From Fragilaria radians (lineage: Eukaryota; Bacillariophyta; Fragilariophyceae; Fragilariales; Fragilariaceae): 23,710 bases of DNA. Shown here one piece after another: positions 17,840 through 23,710 of this stretch. Below the pieces are notes generated by a model. The model was not told the origin of the DNA and ran no database searches. It saw nothing but the letters and a program-made list of their open reading frames with translations. The translations under genes were made by a program, and so were the position numbers. The stretch is taken from NCBI GenBank assembly GCA_900642245.1, contig CAAAJI010000162.1, positions 40,231 through 63,940 on the forward strand, given 5' to 3'. Positions within the stretch are counted from its first letter, which is position 1, and each line of letters starts with the position of its first letter.

Positions 17840-18692
17840 ACCCATTTGCTTCAACACTTCCGCGCATTCTCATCATGACATATCTGGCAGTCCAAAACGA
17901 AACTACTTATTGTGCTGTAGACAATTGGGAAACTTTTAATTGATGGTTTGATTCGGAGAATGCCATTTGTACTGATCAATCTGTCAAACGCCATAGAAAC
18001 AGATTCTTTGACAAATAAATTTGCAAGCCGTTATTACTAAGATTAAATCCGTTCTTCATGGCCTATTGATACTTGATAAGTTCATCCACAATTCAAGAGC
18101 ATACTAAACGTCTTGAAGATTGATGCCCAATTCAGAGCCATCAGCTTAAAAAACCTTGCACTTCAGACTTCCAACCTTACTTGCCATCATGCTTAGCCAC
18201 CACCCACAGTGATGCTTTTTTAACGTTGAACATGCGTTGTAGCATTACAATAATGCTCTGAGGCTCCACTATTACAATTCCAAATGCAATTGATGAATTC
18301 TTGGCCACCCTTACCGTTATTGTTGTTATGGGATTGATTATTTTCGTAGTGCGAGTCATAGTTTCTCGGTCGCAATTAGAGTAATTATTTATTCTGCATT
18401 GATAATTTTTTATTGAGTTTATTTCATCTACAATTTCAGTGCAGCTCTGTTTGACTTGCTCTGGCTTGAATGAATAAGTGCGGTAATGTTTTCGAGATGT
18501 GTTATATTTGTTTCTAGCATTGTGGTTTGAACGACTTTTCCACTGAAATGACTTATGTCCAATCTGTCCACAGTTTTTGCATTCACCCTGAAACTGACAG
18601 CTGAACAATTCCTCTAAGTCTTCATCAATGCTATTTTTCTTAGTTTTCATGTTTGATGTTTCAAAAGTGTAAACTCCATTCTGCTCTAACAA
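17840..18692 (-). pseudogene. Copia relic: Gag zinc knuckle and protease
   Basis: On the minus strand the peptide shows CKNCGQIGHKSFQW, a CCHC knuckle whose last Cys is Trp. A second degenerate knuckle (YSFKPEQVKQSC) follows. Further on, in a shifted frame, comes the protease site WNCNSGASEHYCN at about 18240-18282, where the catalytic Asp codon is AAT (Asn) at 18271-18273. Beyond it, pieces such as KVGSLKCKVF, ADGSELGINLQDV, ELWMNLSSIN and SVSMAFDR follow the order of diatom copia Pol before integrase, interrupted by stops and shifts. The rest is missing; the relic ends near the first HSF gene's 3' flank. It cannot be one element with the Gag piece at 15.2-15.5 kb, because that piece lies on the wrong side. 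Confidence 0.8.
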
Positions 18693-19186
18693 ACCTCAAC
18701 AGCGGCCATGGCCACTTTGAGTACTGTAGATAACTTTACGGATATGTGTTAAAATTAGCACTACTAATGAAATGATGGCTGCAATAAAGTGGACTTTGCT
18801 TTCTTATCTAGTGATATGCCTGTAATTGATGCAAAACATGATGCTGACTGGAGAAGTGCCTTAAGGCTGGGCTGTGCGAAGCAATATTTGGAGTTGATAT
18901 CGCTGGTTGTTCTTTGTGTTAATGATTCTAAAGAATGAAACACCTCTAATTCGGACCATTGTACAAAGGTTCAAAATGAAATTATAATGGTCTGTACAAA
19001 ATCTAAAACTATTCGAACAGCAAATGAAGAACTGTCATAATGATATCCTTGTCAAGTTGAAACACTGCAAGTAAATCACAAAGTAAAAGCAGTAGACCAT
19101 TTTCATAGCAAAAGTTGAAGAGAGCTTTACTTCCGGCATCAAAAGGCGACCATGGTGAAGTGCGGTTAGTTAAATTGATATCCAAA
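18693..19186. other. Interval between two head-to-head copia relics
   Basis: The minus-strand Gag relic starts at its left and the plus-strand protease relic at its right. An open frame of 70 codons (19009-19221, minus) has no recognisable domain. It may hold remains of LTRs or Gag of either element, but I could not match any. Confidence 0.4.
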
Positions 19187-20695
19187 TCGTTTTTGAAAAA
19201 TGGATTCTTCTTGATAATCAATCAAGTGTGACAGTGTTTTCTAACAAAGATCTGTTATTGAATATTCAATCAGCAGAAGATGCACTAAATTTACACACAA
19301 ATGCAGGAGTGTTGATCACTAACTTAAAGTGTGATATCCCACATTGGGGCGAAGCTTGATTCGAACCAAATGGAATTACTGAATATTCAGTTATGCAGAA
19401 ATGGCAAAGGAATATAAGATTACAAGTGATTCTTCCATTGATAAAGCCTGTACACTACACCAACCTGATAAGAACGTGAGAATTGAAGAGCTGGATAAAG
19501 GTAAAGATGTTATGGTGGCTGATTTGCCAAATGCATCTGCCCAACGGCAATTGAAGCAAAAGAAAAGAAAGAAATAGTAATATTGAAAATCAGAGCTAAT
19601 TGAGCTAGATGCCCATCAATATGAACCCTTTGTAACATATGAAGGAAGTATTTAATCATACAATGCTCAAGGCTTTATAAGGCATGTTGCAATCTGCTCT
19701 GTTATATAATAAAAAATTCAGAAAAATATTGAAGATATTGGATTTAAGTTTAATCCTCTCATGATCCCTGTATTGCCAAGCAAGCAGTTTATTGAAAACA
19801 TCATACGTTAACATGGCACGGGGATGACGTGAAATCCAGTCATTTGAATAAATATGTGAATGATGAATTCTTACTGAAAGCAATGTATGCCTCAGATGAA
19901 ATTGGTGAAGTGAAAGCAACAGGAGGACTGAAAACACAAAAAATGGATATGACTCAGTATGTCAAAGCAATGATTGCAGAATTTCCAGAAATTATCAGGA
20001 AAATTAGCGTGTCTGGAACGATAATCTTTTCAAAGTTAATGAAGATGCAAATAATCTGGATAAGCAAAAAGCTGCTACTTTCCAGACATTTGTGACGAAA
20101 TGAATGTTTCTATGTAAACGAGGGAGGCAGGACATACTGGTATTGCATTTTTGACAGCACATGTTTCAAAACCCAATGAAGATGATTCGAAGAAGCTAGT
20201 TAAAATTATGAGGTTTTTAAATGGGACCAAAGACAATGTGATGACGATACCTATTGATGGCTCCAATACTACTAAGTGGTATGTCGATGCAGCTTTTGCT
20301 GTACATACAGAACTAAAAAGCCACATCGGGGCAGTTATGCCTCTTGGAAATGGAGCAATAGACTCAATCTCAACAAAACAAAAGGTAAATTCAAGAAGTT
20401 CGACCGAAGCTGAATTTGCTTTTGATGATGTCATCAGCAAAGTATTGTGGACCAAATTATTTTTTGTAAATCAAGGCCAGAACAATACTATGAACATAAT
20501 TTATTGTGATAACCAAAGTGCAATGAAAAGCAAGTTTAGGGAGGAGAACCCGAGATTTTGATATAGAGTACTGTTATATCACAAATCTAATCAAGCGCAA
20601 GTTAGTACAAATTAAGTACTGTCCAACAAGTGGAGTTATATGAAAAAACCTATTGTTGGATCATATTTTAATGTTGTGTGGAAGTATATTTTAGC
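19187..20695 (+). pseudogene. Copia relic: protease, C-terminal RT and RNase H, integrase deleted
   Basis: Reading + in several frames: protease site WILLDNQSSVTVFSNKDLL (catalytic Asp at 19213-19215), a pre-integrase stretch (NILSYAEMAKEYKITSDSS, in pieces, to about 19570), then directly the C-terminal reverse transcriptase (LYGMLQSALLYNKKF at about 19670, DPCIAKQAVY, TWHGDDVKSSH with GDD at 19819-19827, YVKAMIAEFPE). A link with LFLCKRGRQDI follows. RNase H is the best kept (20151-20561): FLNGTKDN, WYVDAAFAVH with Asp at 20286-20288, STKQKVNSRSSTEAEF and YCDNQSAMK. The tail continues to FDIEYCYITNLIKRK, KYCPTSG and KPIVGSYF. The integrase and N-terminal RT are missing. At least four stops or frameshifts are present. 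It is dead. Confidence 0.9.
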
Positions 20696-20717
20696 CAATT
20701 GTTGTCAAACAGGAGTG

Positions 20718-20760
20718 TGTTGGATTAAAACAAATATTATTGCATGGAAGATTCAGAATA
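20718..20760 (+). mobile_element. Candidate 3' LTR start of the copia relic
   Basis: TGTTGGATTAAAAC at 20718 follows a purine-rich aggagtg (20711-20717), placed 20-odd bases after the end of the RNase H homology, where a polypurine tract and 3' LTR are expected. The LTR end was not located, so only the start is proposed. It does not match the candidate LTR at 15538-15868 beyond the first bases. Confidence 0.35.
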
Positions 20761-22012
20761 CTTGAATCTAGTATAGTGAGAATCTTTTATGGAATCTCAA
20801 GAAGAAAAACGTTTAGTCATAGTGTTAACAAAACTTAGGCAAATTGTTACTTTCATTGTCAATCAAACCTTATTCACACCTTAGACTTACCCTTAAAGAA
20901 TAGAAGGAAGACAAGGATTAAGGAGGATAACTTCGTTTCAGGTGGTAATTTCAATAGTGACCTTTATGCCAACTCCTGCGGAAAGGTCTTTTCAGATTGT
21001 TGATAGGCAATGACAGAAAACCATTCATTGCTATAAGGAAACAGTCTACAATATTAATTGATAATTCATTTGGAATGTACCTTTTCTAAACATTGCACAA
21101 GACGCTACATTTGTCGCAAATAGGAGACGTAGAAGTAAATTCATTCTACAAAGATCAAGTGATAATTCGTCAGAGGGTAAATTGTCCAAGTACAGAGGAC
21201 CATAACCACGCTTAATTTGCGAAGCAGAAGCCAAATCTCTTGATAAACCGCCTTTTCGAATATGCTGTGTCCGCTGATTCAAATTTGGGTTAGTAACATG
21301 AGTACTTCTGTCTTTCCAGCTTTAAAATGTAGTTTTCGTCTCTATTCACATATTCTATGACACTTGATCGTTTAATCCAAAGTTCTAATCTATTGGCTGA
21401 GAGACGTTCATCAATTGCCGGAACTTTGCTATCATGTCTCATGACATATCTTGTATGTCAACAATTTTATTTAACATGTGTCCAAGTAATTTTGTTATGT
21501 ATTTTTTATTGACATTGTATCTAATGCAAAGCTTGCAGTTGTATCACGCTTGACGCAATAGACATACTCGGAGTATTATTTGGCTTTCAAGTTAAGGATA
21601 CATTAATCCTGTACTATGATACCCTTTGAACTTGCGATAATGGTATTTTGTGGCAAAGGGCTTTTTAAGTGAAGAAGTGTCAGATTCTGAGAATAGTTAT
21701 ATCAAGCGAGTAAAGAATCGGATAGGAAATCAATTTTCGTGAAAAGGAAGACAATCTCGGGACATGGTAGACTTTAAGGATTACCAATGGCTATCTAGAT
21801 ACAAATAATTATTGAAACATCAAGAGAACTACGATCAGAATTGCTTTGGTCCTTGTTCCTCGACGGAATTTGACGTCTAAGTAAAATCTTCGTTTAAATT
21901 CCATACATCATTGAGCGTAGCAGATTTCCGTACATTAGAAAGAACACACTTGACAATCATAACTTGTGTACACCTCTTTTTTTCACTTGATCCAACTTTC
22001 TGAAGCAAAAGT
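20761..22012. other. Upstream region of the second HSF gene
   Basis: No gene is supported. A minus-strand 78-codon open frame (21046-21282) has a protein-like composition but I recognise no family and it has no visible gene context. The right part should contain the promoter and 5' UTR of the HSF gene at 22013. Confidence 0.4.
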
Positions 22013-22664
22013 ATGAACGACAACCACTGTGAAGACGATAACATGAGTCATCGAGATGCTTTGATACAATTTATTACTCAAATCTCATCGATCATCTCTA
22101 GATCAAAACCGAAAATCACTTAGTTGGCATTTATCGCAACAGCTATTACAAGGACAACATAATTTTCTACAAACGAAGTTGCTATTGGCCATCCATAATC
22201 CGTTTGTAGCAAGAATTGATCCATATCATGCTCTATCACCAGAAAGTAGATTCATGCTTCGGACCCAAGCTGCTACTACATTGGCTTACAACAATGCATT
22301 ACAACACATTCAAGATCAAGAAGCATTACTTTTCACTCAATTAGGGAGGATCACTAATACATCTTCTATTCCACTTACAGTAGAATCACTCAACACGTCA
22401 TATGACGCCAAGTCGGACAAAACAGCTGGGAATCAAGACATCAGATCTTCAACAGATCCAAGCACAAATACTCGCAATCAACGAGATCCAACTCACTCTT
22501 TCCCTTGTCGACTACAGGAAATATTATCCAATCCAGAATACAGTGAATGTATCACGTGGCTACCACATGGCCGATCGTGGAAAATCTTACGACGAACAAA
22601 ATTTGAACGCCTCGTCATTCCTCGCCATTTCCGACATGGAAGATATTCTAGTTTCATGAGACAG

Positions 22665-22818
22665 GTACGAGTCTTTGTTTATCAATGCTTCATACATTCT
22701 TTCTTTTCATGTATTACAGGAAATACATAAATCTTCATTTCATCATTTGGTCTTTGTTTGAAACTCCCTGTTTGTTGCATCCACGTGTAGAAATAACTCA
22801 CTTTTATCATCACATCAG
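22665..22818 (+). other. HSF gene 2, intron 1
   Basis: Donor cag|gtacga and acceptor catcag|GTCAATGG. It lies at the same FMRQ/VNGWGF position as in the first HSF gene but is 54 nt longer (154 nt). Confidence 0.92.
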
Positions 22819-22881
22819 GTCAATGGTTGGGGATTTCGACGTATAACTGAAGGTCCTGATCATAATTCGTATTGTCATCCA

Positions 22882-22970
22882 GTAAGTTCTTTCAATCTGA
22901 CAATGCATTTTAACGAATCTTTTGTAAAAGAAAAATTAACACCCTGTTACTGTATGCCATATGGTGATAG
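22882..22970 (+). other. HSF gene 2, intron 2
   Basis: Donor cca|gtaagt and acceptor gatag|CAATTTATG. It joins the second to the third exon of the DNA-binding domain in phase 0. Length is 89 nt, the same as in the first HSF gene. Confidence 0.9.
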
Positions 22971-23093
22971 CAATTTATGAGAGATACTCCTCAATTGTGT
23001 TGGACAATGCGAAGACCTCTACCTTTAGACACCAATCGGTCCCATTTTTTGTTACCACATTGGAAAGAGGATCATAAGATGAAAGAACACTAG

Positions 23094-23710
23094 TTCTTGC
23101 CTGTTAAATATCTTCAACTACCAAAAGTATGTGTGTATTCGTCAAATTCCTATTTGGAAGTCTAGTTTATACTTTAATGAAAATGAAATGACTTTTATAT
23201 TTTACATATATATCTCCCATTGTTGGATTAACCTCCTTAGCAAAGAAGCTGTAAATCAATAATTTGTTTCATTGCTTATGTCTATTTGTAGGAGAGGCCC
23301 CATTAAATAAACAATGACTTTTAACCAGCTATTTATTCATATCTTCAATCATCAAGTAGAAGTGGCTGCAGCTTACCAGAGAAATATGGGCATAATTGGC
23401 AGCAATAATAAATCAGAAGAGATAGGAGTAAACACTGCTTGTTGCTTCTAGATTAATGCCAAGCCTGAGAAATTGCTACAAATTGTTGAAGAATGTTTGA
23501 ATACGTTTGTTGTTTTGTGTAATTCTTGGACAGCCATATATGCCAAGATGAGGTGAAGGGGAAGCCATAAAGAAAATTGCTCATTAAAATAAGTAAACAA
23601 TTATTCATTGTCATGCTTACTAATTTAGTGATACTACGCATAACTTGAAATATTCAGGAAAAGAGTGCCCTCCCCCACTCACACAATTACTTAGGAATCT
23701 GTAATAGTTA
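23094..23710. other. Downstream flank of the second HSF gene
   Basis: AT-rich, with no gene or RNA recognised. A short open stretch around 23450-23550 (+) and a minus-strand 62-codon frame overlap each other and carry no domain I can name. Confidence 0.4.

Larger units (their letters stand above)
22013..23093 (+). pseudogene. HSF-type DNA-binding factor (second of two), frameshifted near N terminus
   Basis: Exons 22013-22664, 22819-22881 and 22971-23093 mirror the first HSF gene, with identical lengths for exons 2 (63 nt) and 3 (123 nt). The DNA-binding domain is complete: FPCRLQEILSN, ITWLPHGRSWKIL, FERLVIPRHFRHGRYSSFMRQ, VNGWGFRRITEGPD, then QFMRDTPQLCWTMRRP. The upstream start ATG (22013, MNDNHCEDDN) is in a different frame. 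Compared with the first gene, two bases (ag) are missing near 22068-22070, between DALIQ and LLLKS. Exon 1 is 652 nt and would be 654 with them. Without a fix, translation from 22013 stops early. An ATG at 22254 in the main frame would still give about 198 residues with the whole DNA-binding domain, so a functional short form or an assembly error cannot be excluded. Confidence 0.85.

Noticed and set aside
21046..21282. Minus-strand 78-codon frame with protein-like composition
   Set aside because: No family recognised, no start context or neighbouring exon found.
1..23710. tRNA and rRNA genes
   Set aside because: I looked for T-loop-like GGTTCGA motifs and cloverleaf arms on both strands by eye and found none convincing.

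Overview
The window looks like nuclear DNA of a diatom. Three things point there. (1) Two HSF-type transcription factor genes carry the DNA-binding domain variant that is greatly expanded in diatoms. (2) A riboflavin biosynthesis gene starts with a signal peptide followed by a Phe-led cleavage site (SEA|FATSS), the 'ASAFAP-like' bipartite presequence that targets secondary plastids. (3) Several decayed Ty1/copia retrotransposon pieces resemble diatom-type copia Gag-Pol. Genes have short (83-154 nt) GT-AG introns and the intergenic DNA is AT-rich. I cannot name the genus.

Left half (1-12240): a direct tandem segmental duplication. Each copy holds the 3' part of a Crinkler (CRN)-like P-loop NTPase/PD-(D/E)XK nuclease gene on the + strand, then a long AT-rich spacer, then the 3' end of a minus-strand GTP cyclohydrolase II / DHBP synthase fusion gene. 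Copy 1 (1-3722) enters from outside the window and ends abruptly inside the riboflavin gene, leaving a 3' gene fragment. Copy 2 (about 6093-10935) belongs to a complete CRN-like gene (4808-7255, perhaps with a small upstream exon) and a complete riboflavin gene (12240-10446). The spacer of copy 2 carries three tandem units of about 644 bp where copy 1 has one. A 20-N assembly gap (10729-10748) sits in the riboflavin gene. Comparison with copy 1 suggests about 154 real bases are missing there, including a splice acceptor.

Right half (12241-23710): gene-poor and full of relics. Two related + strand HSF genes (16607-17647 and 22013-23093) share the same three-exon layout. The second has a 2-nt frameshift near its N terminus. 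Between and beside them lie at least three copia relics: a Gag N-terminus with a candidate LTR (15253-15868, minus), a Gag zinc-knuckle/protease piece with a mutated catalytic Asp (17840-18692, minus), and a protease-RT-RNase H piece lacking its integrase (19187-20695, plus). The rest shows no recognisable gene.

The genes do not form a pathway. The riboflavin gene is plastid housekeeping, the CRN-like pair is a NTPase-nuclease family thought to be linked to mobile elements and effectors, and the HSF genes are putative regulators.
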